Assembly (NCBI GenBank): GCA_900450595.1
Contig: UGGS01000001.1
Span: 1,364,001 to 1,428,000 of the forward strand
Source of the DNA: [Flavobacterium] thermophilum
Lineage (GTDB): Bacteria; Bacillota; Bacilli; Bacillales; Anoxybacillaceae
DNA: 64,000 nt
Direction: 5' to 3'
The notes below the pieces were generated by a model. The model did not search any database. It saw only the letters and a program-made list of their open reading frames with translations, and was not told the origin of the DNA. Positions 18,763 to 27,158 of the stretch are shown one piece after another (the first letter of the stretch is position 1; each line of letters begins with the position of its first letter). Position numbers and translations under genes: made by a program.

Positions 18763-19422
18763 TCACAATAACAGTTCATCAATTACATCGGTTAATGAGA
18801 AAGAATCATCTTCTTTCTTATTTTTCACAATATGATTAATCTTTTCTTGTTCCTTCATTACTTTTTGTACTTCATTTGCTTTTTCACTTTCTTCTTTTAA
18901 TCTATTTATATATTTTTTATAATCACCATAATTTCCAACAACAACAGCTAAATCATAATTCATTCGTTGCGTAGTATTTTTGAACGTTTTCTTTGCTGCA
19001 ATTTTATTTAAATAATTTGCCATTCGCTGATAAATATCTAACAATATCGCATAATCAATTGGTTCGTTTAATCCTTCGTATGTTCCTTCACGAACAGCCT
19101 TTAATTTCTTTAAAAAATAAGACGGGAGTGTTCCATCATAATAATCCATAATCCATCTTAAAAATTTATCTTTTTCTTCTTGTTCTCGGATTTCTTTTTT
19201 TGTAATCAATAATCTTTCCGCTACTTTGCGATCAGCTTCTTCTATACTCATTTTCTTTTTCTCTAATAAATAATACCCATAGCACTCTGCATGAAAATAT
19301 TTCCCTTTTTCGTCTTTCACAAACTCATGTTTTTCTGTATCAATAGACTTTACTGGCTTTACTCCCTGCTCTCTCATTTTTTTAGTAATTACAGGATCAC
19401 AATAATGACATTTTAATAACAC
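18763..19422 (-). CDS. zinc-binding replication-module protein (YorH-like)
   Basis: About 219 aa. The N-terminus carries CHYCD, a conserved KGKYFHAEC segment and a long helical rest, suggesting a zinc finger (C-x2-C, H-x3-C) followed by helices. No catalytic motif is seen. GTG at 19422 has AAGAGGTGG just upstream. Position between helicase and Sak4-like genes matches SPbeta YorH (order recalled, inference). It may be a helicase loader or fork accessory protein. Confidence 0.6.
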   Translation of the reverse strand: MLLKCHYCDPVITKKMREQGVKPVKSIDTEKHEFVKDEKGKYFHAECYGYYLLEKKKMSIEEADRKVAERLLITKKEIREQEEKDKFLRWIMDYYDGTLPSYFLKKLKAVREGTYEGLNEPIDYAILLDIYQRMANYLNKIAAKKTFKNTTQRMNYDLAVVVGNYGDYKKYINRLKEESEKANEVQKVMKEQEKINHIVKNKKEDDSFSLTDVIDELLL

Positions 19423-19445
19423 AAGTACCACCTCTTGTTTTAGGA

Positions 19446-19477
19446 AATAAGGGAGAAAATATTTCTCCCTTATTTTT
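19446..19477. terminator. hairpin between Sak4-like and YorH-like genes
   Basis: A 12-bp inverted repeat AAATAAGGGAGA / TCTCCCTTATTT with a short loop. The plus-strand side is followed by a T-rich tail; the minus-strand T-tract is within the stem, so termination on the gene-bearing strand may be partial. Confidence 0.55.
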
Positions 19478-19483
19478 ATATTT

Positions 19484-20632
19484 TTATTCAATTACTAACT
19501 CGTAAAATTCTTTCAACTGTTCAATATCGTCAATTTTATTATAATCTAAAGGTAGTCCTGCTTTTGTTAGTTTTGGGCGCAATGCTTTTTTCTTAACTGC
19601 TGATAGCTTATCAATTCCTTCTTTAATAGCATTTCTATAGTCTTCTACTGTTTCTAATTTAACTTCTTGTTTTTCTACAGACACATCTTCTTTCGTTACT
19701 TCGTGAATACCTTTTGCTAATACATCCTCGTCTTTTTTAACACTTTCTTCAATTGAATCTTTAACAACGTTAGATTTTTTACCTTTGTTGCCATCAATTA
19801 CACATTGCCAATACAAAGGAGTTGGAGCATCGATAATTTCATTTTGTTGAAATACTTTAGTACGGTCTTTACGCATAACTTGTGCTTTAATTGATCCGTC
19901 TTCATCTTCAAAGTGTCTTAATACTGTATAGAACTCATATTCTGCACCTTCAAAGCAATCAGGCACTTTACCAACTTCAACTAAAGTCATTTTTCCGTCT
20001 ACATTTTGCATAACTTTCTTCGTTTTTTCACGAGATGTTACTACAACATATTTGTCAGTACCAGTAATTAGCAAACGCAGTAAGTTCTTACCTTTCATTT
20101 TGATTTTGTCATGATCACGAAACTCCAATCCGGCAGTTGCTTCAGCAACAAACTGTTCCAAAGCCGTTTTTTCTTGAGCTTTTGCTTTTAATTTTGCACG
20201 TTTTTCTGATACATTGATTGCTGCAAATTTTACATTGTCAAAAATAACAGTGATACCGTCTACAACAATTACATCTGCTCTAAATGGGTTACCATCGGCA
20301 TCTAAAATCAATTCCATTTCTCCATCTTCATTTTCAATATATAAATCTTCATCATTTATTGCTTTTTTAACCCATTCTTCAACTTCTGTATAATTTGTTG
20401 TGTAAACTAATAACAAGTTATCTAAATTAATACCTTGTGCTTCTAAATCTTCAAGGTAGTTATCTACACTTCCTGCTTCACAATCGATATATAAAACTCG
20501 CAAAGGCTTTCCTTCTTCACTTTTCATTTTCATAAAATCTAATGCAAATGAAGATTTCCACGTACCTTGCTCACCATAAACAAAGAACTTTAAACCTTTT
20601 TTTACAGTGCTTCCTCGTTTTGCTTTTGCCAT
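19484..20632 (-). CDS. RecA-fold ATPase, Sak4-like recombination protein
   Basis: A 382-aa protein with a clear N-terminal P-loop (FFVYGEQGTWKSSFALDF), strand VLYIDCEAGS and Walker B VIVVDGITVI. The size and motif spacing match phage Sak4 / YorG-type single-strand annealing ATPases related to RecA/RadA. The C-terminal third is acidic and lysine-rich and may be a flexible tail. It lies directly downstream of the SSB-like gene, a common phage recombination pairing. Confidence 0.8.
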   Translation of the reverse strand: MAKAKRGSTVKKGLKFFVYGEQGTWKSSFALDFMKMKSEEGKPLRVLYIDCEAGSVDNYLEDLEAQGINLDNLLLVYTTNYTEVEEWVKKAINDEDLYIENEDGEMELILDADGNPFRADVIVVDGITVIFDNVKFAAINVSEKRAKLKAKAQEKTALEQFVAEATAGLEFRDHDKIKMKGKNLLRLLITGTDKYVVVTSREKTKKVMQNVDGKMTLVEVGKVPDCFEGAEYEFYTVLRHFEDEDGSIKAQVMRKDRTKVFQQNEIIDAPTPLYWQCVIDGNKGKKSNVVKDSIEESVKKDEDVLAKGIHEVTKEDVSVEKQEVKLETVEDYRNAIKEGIDKLSAVKKKALRPKLTKAGLPLDYNKIDDIEQLKEFYELVIE

Positions 20633-20689
20633 TATGTATTATACACTCCTTTTTTTATAATATTTTATGTATTATAATTTATTTACTTT

Positions 20690-21691
20690 TCACCACGGCA
20701 AGTCCAAATCGTCTATATCTTCACTATCTCCCCAACTTGAATCAACTTGACCTTCTGAATTCAATTTCTTAATCGCTTCTTCAATCGCTTCTTCTGTGTA
20801 AGTTTCTGTATCAATTGAATCTGGACTCGCACCTGTAATTACCAGTTCACGAACATAGCTTTTATTAATACGCTTAAATGTATCTTCTTCACCCCATACA
20901 TTTGAAGCTTCTTCTACTTCATCTGTATCAATTTTATTTACAATTTTACCCCATACATCAATAGCTGTATATGGCTTTAATTTTCCTCTAAAATTATTAG
21001 CAAGTGCTTTATTGTAGATAATAAATTCTGCATCTTCAATAGAATTATAGTTAACAATTTTTGCTTCCACAATAAAGCGTGGCTCTTCACTTTCATTGTC
21101 TTTTTCAATATTCATAAAAACAATTTTTTGTTTAAAATCGCTTGTTTCTTTGAAATCAGGAGATTCAAAGTCAACATTGCTAGAGTTATAAATTTGTCTT
21201 ACATTAAATCGTTTATTACGTGAAACTTCTCCATTATCACGTTTAAATGATGAAAATTCAATTTCACCTTGTACAAATACAGGCATACCATCTTCTAATT
21301 GTTCATAAATTTTTTCGGCTGCATCAAACTCTGTATATGTATGTTTTACATTCTTACCGTTCTCATCTTTTTCTAATCCAACAGCAACACCGATCAATTC
21401 ATATCCTTCACCTTGATCATCAAATCTTTTTGCCCACGCAACCTTCTTTGTTTCAGTTTTACCATTTCCTACCCGTTTGCTAAAATAAACATCGTCACGT
21501 TCCATACCTTGTACTGTTACAAATACTGTTGATTCTGGAGCTGTTTCTACACCAAAATTAAGCACGTACATTTTTTTGCCACTTCTTGTTTCAATTTCTT
21601 TAAATGTATTATCTCGTTGCATACCAGTTACATATCCCCGTAATTTGAAAATCCCTTTTGTTTGCGGTAAACCATGTTTTGTATTTGCCAT
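20690..21691 (-). CDS. single-stranded DNA-binding protein-like
   Basis: A 333-aa acidic protein. The N-terminus (KGIFKLRGYVTGMQRDNTFKEI) and later strand-rich segments (MPVFVQGEIEFSSFKRDNG) suggest an OB-fold. It ends in an acidic tail DDLDLPW, the hydrophobic-tipped form used by SSBs to recruit partners. It is followed by the Sak4-like ATPase and preceded by the promoter at 21928-21957, giving an early replication operon. Confidence 0.75.
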   Translation of the reverse strand: MANTKHGLPQTKGIFKLRGYVTGMQRDNTFKEIETRSGKKMYVLNFGVETAPESTVFVTVQGMERDDVYFSKRVGNGKTETKKVAWAKRFDDQGEGYELIGVAVGLEKDENGKNVKHTYTEFDAAEKIYEQLEDGMPVFVQGEIEFSSFKRDNGEVSRNKRFNVRQIYNSSNVDFESPDFKETSDFKQKIVFMNIEKDNESEEPRFIVEAKIVNYNSIEDAEFIIYNKALANNFRGKLKPYTAIDVWGKIVNKIDTDEVEEASNVWGEEDTFKRINKSYVRELVITGASPDSIDTETYTEEAIEEAIKKLNSEGQVDSSWGDSEDIDDLDLPW

Positions 21692-21927
21692 ATTAATATT
21701 CCTCCTTTTGTTCCTTTTTAATTTAATATTTTTATATTTTTATTGATAATCTTTTATATTTGGAGGATCACGCCCAATTCGTTCTATGGTACTCACCGCC
21801 TTTCAATAAAACAATTATTTTATCGTATGTTTAACACAAGATGTTGTATGTCAATTTGTTTATCACTACTATATATTGTATTATTTTTATATTTTGTTTG
21901 ATTCGTGTTGTTTAACCCTGCAATCTT

Positions 21928-21957
21928 ATCTTATAACATTTCATTTTCCTTTGTCAA
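21928..21957 (-). promoter_or_regulatory. promoter of the SSB/Sak4/helicase operon
   Basis: Minus-strand TTGACA (21957-21952) and TAAGAT (21933-21928), spacer 18, preceded by the AT-rich AATTAAATAAAATATAAAAATA block. It leaves a leader of about 230 bases before 21691. The leader holds no gene I can support; a short GTG frame ending near 21740 is too small to call. Confidence 0.65.
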
Positions 21958-21992
21958 TATTATTTTTATATTTTATTTAATTATTTTATATA

Positions 21993-23384
21993 TCAGCTTA
22001 TATATTTTTGATTACGTTGCTCTCTTTCTTGCTTTTCTAACTGTTCTTTAATAATCTTTTCAATATTCGGCGTTGCAATATTTCTCGCAGCATTAATATC
22101 AGCATTCTCTTTATAACCACAAACTTGACAAATGAATTGACCTTGTTCTGGTCTCCAATCTTTTTTCTCATAACTCTTATGTATATGACCGCATTTTGAA
22201 CATCTAGCTGACGTATAAGCAGGATCAATATACACTACATCAATTCCATGTTCTCTTGCCTTATATTCTATTTTTTGTTGTAAATCATAAAAACTCCAAT
22301 TCTTTAAAAACGAATATTCTTCAGGAATAATGCCTTCTAATTTTTCCATTTGAATTGTTCCACATTTGTTTTTTAAAGCTATGTTAATAATTTCCCTGCT
22401 CCAAACATGATTCTTTAAGTTTTTAAAATTATTAATTTTCTCCCCGATATTTAAAACAGGTTTTATACGTGTCTTAATACCATGCCCTACTCGACCATCT
22501 CCAGCCCAAACAGACCATTTTTGCAACTGTTTCTTTCTTACTTCAATTTTTGTTCTAAAATCTTCAATCTCTTTTCGATCTCCAATAAACCATTTTTTAT
22601 ATGGCATATCATTTATAGCAACAGCAGCAGGAATGTTATATCCAATATCTATTCCCATGATTCGATTTTTATCTAATTTTTCATCTTTCTTTTGTTCAAA
22701 AGAATAAACTAAATCAAAAAATATCTTGTTACCTTTCATAAAGATACGTGAACCACCTATTTTATATTCTTTATTTAAAACTCGTTCTAAAATAACTTTA
22801 TTATATTTATCATTTGCTTTAATATAAAAACGAATATTCATATCATTAATGTTTCGTTTATGTACTTTTTCTTCTTTTTTATTCTTTGTTTTTACAGTAA
22901 TACCGTTATATAGTTCTTCAGCATATTCTTTTCGCAATAAACGAACAGTGACAATATAATTATTATCGTTACTTTTATTGATCTTTACTTGTGACCCTCT
23001 AAATAAAATTGGGTGTCCTTTTTTAAAACTTAAAAAACTTGCTTTACCTAACATAAAATCTTCTTTATTTTTCTTCATTTTTACTTTTACTTCTCTAGTT
23101 ATTGTTTCAACAGAGTCACCATTCATTTTCTGAAATTCCTTCTTTAAGTTTCTGTTTATATAAGCGTCATCTGCAACACCTTCTACGTCTTTTACATTAA
23201 ACTTTATCCCAAATTTACTATAATAAATCTTTTTAAAGTTGTCTGCTTCCCATAAATATTGAGCACAGCGATTTAAACAATTCCATGTTTCGTAACTAAT
23301 TTGATTTAAAATATATCGAAAAACTTCCCAATCATCATCTAAAGGTCTAACAATTTGATACCTCATTGTTTTAGTACATGTCAT
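21993..23384 (-). CDS. cas12f1: Cas12f1 miniature type V-F CRISPR effector nuclease
   Basis: A 463-aa RNA-guided nuclease. The N-terminus RYQIVRPLDDDWEVF matches Cas12f1 (Acidibacillus Cas12f1 has RYEIVKPLDLDWKEF, recalled). RuvC acids are intact: D246 in IMGIDIG, E347 in CGTIQMEKL and D429 in NADINAARNIA. The zinc ribbon has C395/C398 and C419/C422. The RuvC insert (FRTKIEVRKKQL, then GHGIKTRIKP), NWSFYDLQQKI and TPNIEKIIKE also match Cas12f1 rather than TnpB. An associated tracrRNA-like RNA and a four-repeat array lie upstream, and no transposon ends were seen. The start overlaps the upstream ORF as ATGA, with GAAGGTG upstream. Expected to cut double-stranded DNA as an asymmetric dimer. Confidence 0.93.
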   Translation of the reverse strand: MTCTKTMRYQIVRPLDDDWEVFRYILNQISYETWNCLNRCAQYLWEADNFKKIYYSKFGIKFNVKDVEGVADDAYINRNLKKEFQKMNGDSVETITREVKVKMKKNKEDFMLGKASFLSFKKGHPILFRGSQVKINKSNDNNYIVTVRLLRKEYAEELYNGITVKTKNKKEEKVHKRNINDMNIRFYIKANDKYNKVILERVLNKEYKIGGSRIFMKGNKIFFDLVYSFEQKKDEKLDKNRIMGIDIGYNIPAAVAINDMPYKKWFIGDRKEIEDFRTKIEVRKKQLQKWSVWAGDGRVGHGIKTRIKPVLNIGEKINNFKNLKNHVWSREIINIALKNKCGTIQMEKLEGIIPEEYSFLKNWSFYDLQQKIEYKAREHGIDVVYIDPAYTSARCSKCGHIHKSYEKKDWRPEQGQFICQVCGYKENADINAARNIATPNIEKIIKEQLEKQEREQRNQKYIS

Positions 23385-23575
23385 TTTTTCACCTTCTTTT
23401 TTGCTTTTATTTTCTTTAATATTTTTTCAGCTTTTTCATACGTTTCGTATATCTTCATTAAAGAAACTAACTTCTTCTTTTTAATATTTTCGCATTTTAC
23501 CCATACAGATGTTCCGCGTTTTGATGGATATAATATTTCAATTCTATATATAGAATCATTTCTAATTATATACAT
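23381..23575 (-). CDS. small basic protein coupled to cas12f1, 64 aa
   Basis: Not recognised. The first 35 residues are strand-like (MYIIRNDSIYRIEILYPSK) and the C-terminus is a lysine-rich helix (YEKAEKILKKIKAKKKVKK), so RNA or DNA binding is conceivable. GAAGGTGAT lies upstream of the ATG. Its stop overlaps the cas12f1 start by four bases, implying coupled translation. It could be an accessory, a regulator, or simply a leader ORF. Confidence 0.6.
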   Translation of the reverse strand: MYIIRNDSIYRIEILYPSKRGTSVWVKCENIKKKKLVSLMKIYETYEKAEKILKKIKAKKKVKK

Positions 23576-23624
23576 TTTATATCACCTTCACATTATATAT
23601 TTCCATTCAATATAAATTCATCTA

Positions 23625-23852
23625 CTTCACACCATACTTGATTAATTTAAAACTATTGATACAAGCACAGCGGCAGGCAAAGCGCTGTTCTTCACACCAT
23701 ACTTGATTAATTTAAAACGGAGAAATTAAGGTTTTTTCATAGAATATATAATTATGCTTCACACCATACTTGATTAATTTAAAACTCGATTAGTATTGAT
23801 TTCGTATCAAAATCAACATGTTCCTTCACACCATACTTGATTAATTTAAAAC
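23625..23852 (-). CRISPR. CRISPR array, four 29-bp repeats and three spacers
   Basis: Four identical 29-bp repeats lie at 23625-23653, 23690-23718, 23757-23785 and 23824-23852. Spacers are 36, 38 and 38 bp. Read on the minus strand, each repeat begins GTTTTAAATTAATC and ends GGTGTGAAG. The 29-nt length and GTGTGAA end match the Acidibacillus Cas12f1 repeat as I recall it. The array lies between the tracrRNA and cas12f1, all on the same strand. No cas1, cas2 or cas4 is nearby. The spacer at 23654-23689 is much richer in GC than this genome. Confidence 0.93.
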
Positions 23853-23959
23853 CCTATAATTATCAAAACTTTTCTAATTAAACACATTAATCATTTTTAC
23901 AAAAACACTACATTTTTTATTCATTTTGCAGTGAACCTATTTCGCTAATCCATTGATAA

Positions 23960-24185
23960 ATCAATATTTTTAAAATTAACTACCACTTCACTGCAATTTA
24001 TTTTTGTATGGTGTCTAGCCGGAGTTTGTGGCTAGAGTTTCAGCCAGCTTATTGCTGGACTACCTTATCGAGTGTTGTTCCCTTTAATTATGGTATTCGA
24101 ACGATTAATATGTATTTACTCTCGTTAGGGAACACTTCTCGATCTAAGGACGCTGAATAGCCCTATGGTGTGAATTTATATTTTA
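23960..24185 (-). ncRNA. tracrRNA of the Cas12f1 system
   Basis: The minus strand of 24165-24005 carries, in order, the blocks TTCAGCG, CGAGAAGTG, CTCGATAAGGTAGTC, GGCTGAAACTC and a CTAGCC/GGCTAG stem. These match the core of the published Acidibacillus Cas12f1 tracrRNA in order and sequence (from memory). Predicted stems are ATCGAG-AAGTGTTCCCT with AGGGAACAACACTCGAT, and CCAGC with GCTGG. The anti-repeat ACACCATAC (24014-24006) pairs with the repeat 3' half; TTAATTTTAAAA near 23970 could pair with the 5' half. The end points are estimates. Confidence 0.85.
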
Positions 24186-24191
24186 AATATT

Positions 24192-24218
24192 ATTATATTT
24201 TATTTAATAATGGTTCAC
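24192..24218 (-). promoter_or_regulatory. possible proximal tracrRNA promoter
   Basis: Minus-strand TATAAT (24197-24192) lies within the recurrent TTAAATAAAATATAAT block and would start transcripts near 24185, just before the tracrRNA core. No good -35 is visible, so this is tentative. Confidence 0.4.
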
Positions 24219-24244
24219 ATAAACATCACCTCTTTTCTATTCTT

Positions 24245-24273
24245 ATCTTATCGCTGTTGTTTTTAGTTGTCAA
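24245..24273 (-). promoter_or_regulatory. promoter upstream of the CRISPR-Cas12f locus
   Basis: Minus-strand TTGACA (24273-24268) and TAAGAT (24250-24245), spacer 17, with the AT-rich block ATTAAATAAATTATAAAAATA upstream. It points into tracrRNA, array, 64-aa ORF and cas12f1, which could form one transcription unit. Confidence 0.65.
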
Positions 24274-24383
24274 TATTATTTTTATAATTTATTTAATTAT
24301 TTTTATTAAATTATTTAGCAGCAATTTCTAATCTTATCTTACTATTGTTCAAATCTAATGTCAACACATTTTTTATAATTTTA

Positions 24384-25667
24384 TTAATAATAACTTGGTT
24401 CATCTTTATCGTGTCTAATGCAAATAAACACTGGGAAAGATACACTTAATCCTCCGTCTTGATTGCGTGATTCACGGAAATATTGAATTTCTGCAATCTT
24501 ACCTAAATATTTTTCTTTATTGTTCCATATTTCTTTGCGATCTTCATCTGTAAATCCCGAACCGCAGCGAAGCTCATAGCCTTTATAATCTAAAAGTAAT
24601 GCACCTAACATACCTTCATATTTTCCTGTTCCCTCTTCAAATCCGATAATTTTACAATCCATAGTATTCATGGACTTGATTTTTAATAACACATCAGTGC
24701 GTTTGCATTGATATTTACCATCGCTAACATTCAACATCAAGCCTTCCTTACCTTTTCGATTCATTTCTTCGAGTAATTTAGGAATTACATCTAAATCTTT
24801 ACCAACATATAAATTCGGCACAACCTTAATATACGGTGATTTTAATTTATCAACAATAAACTCTAATTCTTCTTTACGCTTTCGATATGTTGCTTTTGAT
24901 TTCCCCGCTTTAAATTCTTCAATTGGAATCATATCAAATAAATGCAATACCAAACCTCGTTTTTCTCTATCTTTACGAGCGATCTTTAATGTTTCTTGCA
25001 GTACTTCTCGATCTTTATAATCATCAGCATTAGCGATCAATAATTCTCCATCATACACATTATCAGGTAAGAATACCGCATCTCTCATAATTTCAACTAA
25101 TCCTGTAATCGGTTGTCCTTGACGTGAAAAGAATGTCACATTCCCATTTTCAACAATCATAATGGTACGCATTCCATCAAGCTTTTCAGTAATGACAAAT
25201 TCTTTGCCTTTTACTTTATGTTCTTCATCTTCAAATTTCTTTGCCAACATTACATTAAACTCTGGAATAAACTTCTCACCAAAAGCCTTATTGATTGACT
25301 TTGCCGTTGCCCCAATTTTTAGCGTCTTTGTGATAATCTCTTCATATAATCCCTTTAATTCTTCATCATCTTGTGCATTTAAAAATTCAGCAACCATTTT
25401 CACATCATGATCTGTTCCTGTATTATGTACTTTTAAATACTTGATTACTTCAAATAAATCATTAAATTTATTTTCTTTACCAGTTGCTTTGTTAATAAAT
25501 TTCTTTAATTTCTTTTCACCAATACCAAAAACAATATATGGATTTAGTGCTGCGTCTAATACCTTTCTTAATGTTTGATTATTTTTATGTTGCTTTAAAA
25601 TCACTTCCTTTTCATTCCGACTATTTGTTGCTTTGATTTGATTAATAATCTCTAATACCTCTTTCAT
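24384..25667 (-). CDS. ATP-dependent DNA ligase
   Basis: A 427-aa ligase with the adenylated lysine at K162 in EKLDGMR (motif I), motif III-like LFDMIP, motif IV EGLMLNV and motif V LLKIKSMNTMDCKIIGFEEG followed by an OB-fold (GMLGALLLDYKGYELRCGSGF). The N-terminal 150 residues are helical and look like a DNA-binding domain. It seals nicks during phage replication and repair. It is longer than SPbeta LigB (about 270 aa). Confidence 0.92.
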   Translation of the reverse strand: MKEVLEIINQIKATNSRNEKEVILKQHKNNQTLRKVLDAALNPYIVFGIGEKKLKKFINKATGKENKFNDLFEVIKYLKVHNTGTDHDVKMVAEFLNAQDDEELKGLYEEIITKTLKIGATAKSINKAFGEKFIPEFNVMLAKKFEDEEHKVKGKEFVITEKLDGMRTIMIVENGNVTFFSRQGQPITGLVEIMRDAVFLPDNVYDGELLIANADDYKDREVLQETLKIARKDREKRGLVLHLFDMIPIEEFKAGKSKATYRKRKEELEFIVDKLKSPYIKVVPNLYVGKDLDVIPKLLEEMNRKGKEGLMLNVSDGKYQCKRTDVLLKIKSMNTMDCKIIGFEEGTGKYEGMLGALLLDYKGYELRCGSGFTDEDRKEIWNNKEKYLGKIAEIQYFRESRNQDGGLSVSFPVFICIRHDKDEPSYY

Positions 25668-25724
25668 ACATAGTCCTCCTTTGTACTAAACATTCAAAAA
25701 TAACATCTGAATGAAAGATTGGTT

Positions 25725-26078
25725 TTATTGTAATTCTCTTCTTAACTCTTCAATCAGCTTCTTTTTAGCCCATTTAGGAATCATTAAAGAACTCGTGCCA
25801 CTTCCAACATCCATAGATAACAATACTTTCCCTTTGTTCTTTTCTAATGTTTTTAATACTTTTTTAGCTTCTGTCCAATCAATTTTACGAAAGAGTGTTT
25901 TACATTTTCCCCATTGACAAATATAGATTTGAAAACTGTCTTTAACTTTATATAACTCACCATCCTTCGATTCATAATAGTAATCAACATGTATAAATGC
26001 ATCCTTTTTGAAGAAATTTATAATCCTTTCTATACGGTCAATAATCTTTATCAGTATTCTAATAAATATTTTCTTCAT
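25725..26078 (-). CDS. hypothetical protein, 117 aa
   Basis: Not recognised. The N-terminus is an amphipathic basic helix (KKIFIRILIKIIDRIERIINFFKK); the middle is beta-rich with two Cys in CQWGKC. Possibly membrane-associated. It is first after the gene pair ending at 26133. Confidence 0.5.
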   Translation of the reverse strand: MKKIFIRILIKIIDRIERIINFFKKDAFIHVDYYYESKDGELYKVKDSFQIYICQWGKCKTLFRKIDWTEAKKVLKTLEKNKGKVLLSMDVGSGTSSLMIPKWAKKKLIEELRRELQ

Positions 26079-26132
26079 ATATCCACACCCTTTTATATTT
26101 GAATCAAATCATCCATTTATATTCACCTCGTT

Positions 26133-26288
26133 TTATTTGAATTCTAATATCCTAATAACTTTTCCCGTTAAATAGAAATTTTCTGCACCACTATACAACA
26201 CTTCATTAAGCAACCCTTCTTTTTCTTCCTCTGTCATTAATTCCTCATCAAAATCACCAGTTAATTCAATTTCAGCAATTACTTTCAT
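26133..26288 (-). CDS. small acidic protein, 51 aa
   Basis: A 51-aa ORF (MKVIAEIELTGDFDEEL...) with strong AGGAGG seven bases before the ATG. Acidic, alternating strand and helix. Function unknown. Confidence 0.6.
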   Translation of the reverse strand: MKVIAEIELTGDFDEELMTEEEKEGLLNEVLYSGAENFYLTGKVIRILEFK

Positions 26289-26316
26289 CTTATCAACCTC
26301 CTATAAAATGTTAGTT

Positions 26317-26562
26317 CTATTTATAATACAATAAGATTCCTATCATCTCCTGTAATACTTCTTTCTCTTTCTTTAATCTCATTCTTTTCTTTTTATACTT
26401 TTTAGCTTTATTATATTTTTTATTAATTAAGTCAACAATAACTCGATCAATATTCATGTATTCTGACATAGCAACAAAGAACCGATAAAACACCTCACTT
26501 TCCATCCATATGTATTCTTTACCATTACGGCTTATTTTTTTAACAGGAAATTCATATTGCAT
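26317..26562 (-). CDS. hypothetical basic protein, 81 aa
   Basis: Not recognised. The N-terminus is strand-like (EFPVKKISRNGKEYIWMESEVFYRF) and the rest a very lysine-rich helix (KKYNKAKKYKKKRMRLKKEKE). The third codon (ATG, GGTG upstream) is preferred as start. The charge suggests nucleic-acid binding. Confidence 0.5.
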   Translation of the reverse strand: MQYEFPVKKISRNGKEYIWMESEVFYRFFVAMSEYMNIDRVIVDLINKKYNKAKKYKKKRMRLKKEKEVLQEMIGILLYYK

Positions 26563-26595
26563 TATCATTCACCATCCGATAAAGAGCTAATTTTA

Positions 26596-27138
26596 TCACC
26601 ATTTTTTCATCAAGAATTTAACCTTCTTTAAATATTCTATAATTGTTTCCGTTAAATCAGATTTTTCCGATTGTAAAATATCTAAAGCGTTGTCAACATG
26701 TTTAATTGCCTCTTTATATTGGTATGGAACATCATCAATATCCAAACTTCTTTTACAATCATCCATAATCTCCATTAATTTATCAAAGTTGATATTTTGA
26801 TTCATATAACTATCTCTTAAAGCATACTTGTACCAACTTAACTCAAATCCCGTTGGTTTATGTATGAAATTAGGTAATTCACAAATTCTATCATCATCTC
26901 CCCAATAATAAGGCATTAAAATGAATGTATCGTTCTCAAAATATGTCGCATCTCCAAACTCTGACTTTATCGTTTTAAACTCGCCTTTATAAGTTTGCTT
27001 GTCATTCACAGGTAATCCATAACCATCAAAACCCATATCATATAATTTATAAACAAATGCATCTTGCCAACTACGATCAACTCTATATTCTCCTCTTGAA
27101 TTCCCGAATATCGCATTACCTAATTCCATTAATATCAC
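26596..27138 (-). CDS. hypothetical protein, 180 aa
   Basis: Not recognised. Contains YFENDTFILMPYYWGDDDRICELPNFIHKPTGFELSWYKYALRDSYMN, a composition common in conserved phage proteins of unknown function, followed by a helical C-terminus. ATG start; AGGTGA upstream. Confidence 0.6.
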   Translation of the reverse strand: MILMELGNAIFGNSRGEYRVDRSWQDAFVYKLYDMGFDGYGLPVNDKQTYKGEFKTIKSEFGDATYFENDTFILMPYYWGDDDRICELPNFIHKPTGFELSWYKYALRDSYMNQNINFDKLMEIMDDCKRSLDIDDVPYQYKEAIKHVDNALDILQSEKSDLTETIIEYLKKVKFLMKKW

Positions 27139-27158
27139 CTCTGTTTAAAATTTTGTTT

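Noticed and set aside
21700..21790. 18-codon GTG frame in the SSB leader
   Set aside because: Too short and poorly spaced from a ribosome site to support as a gene.
21993..23384. Annotation of the 463-aa nuclease as an IS605 TnpB
   Set aside because: N-terminal domain, RuvC insert and C-terminus match Cas12f1, and a repeat array plus tracrRNA-like RNA accompany it; no transposon right end was seen.
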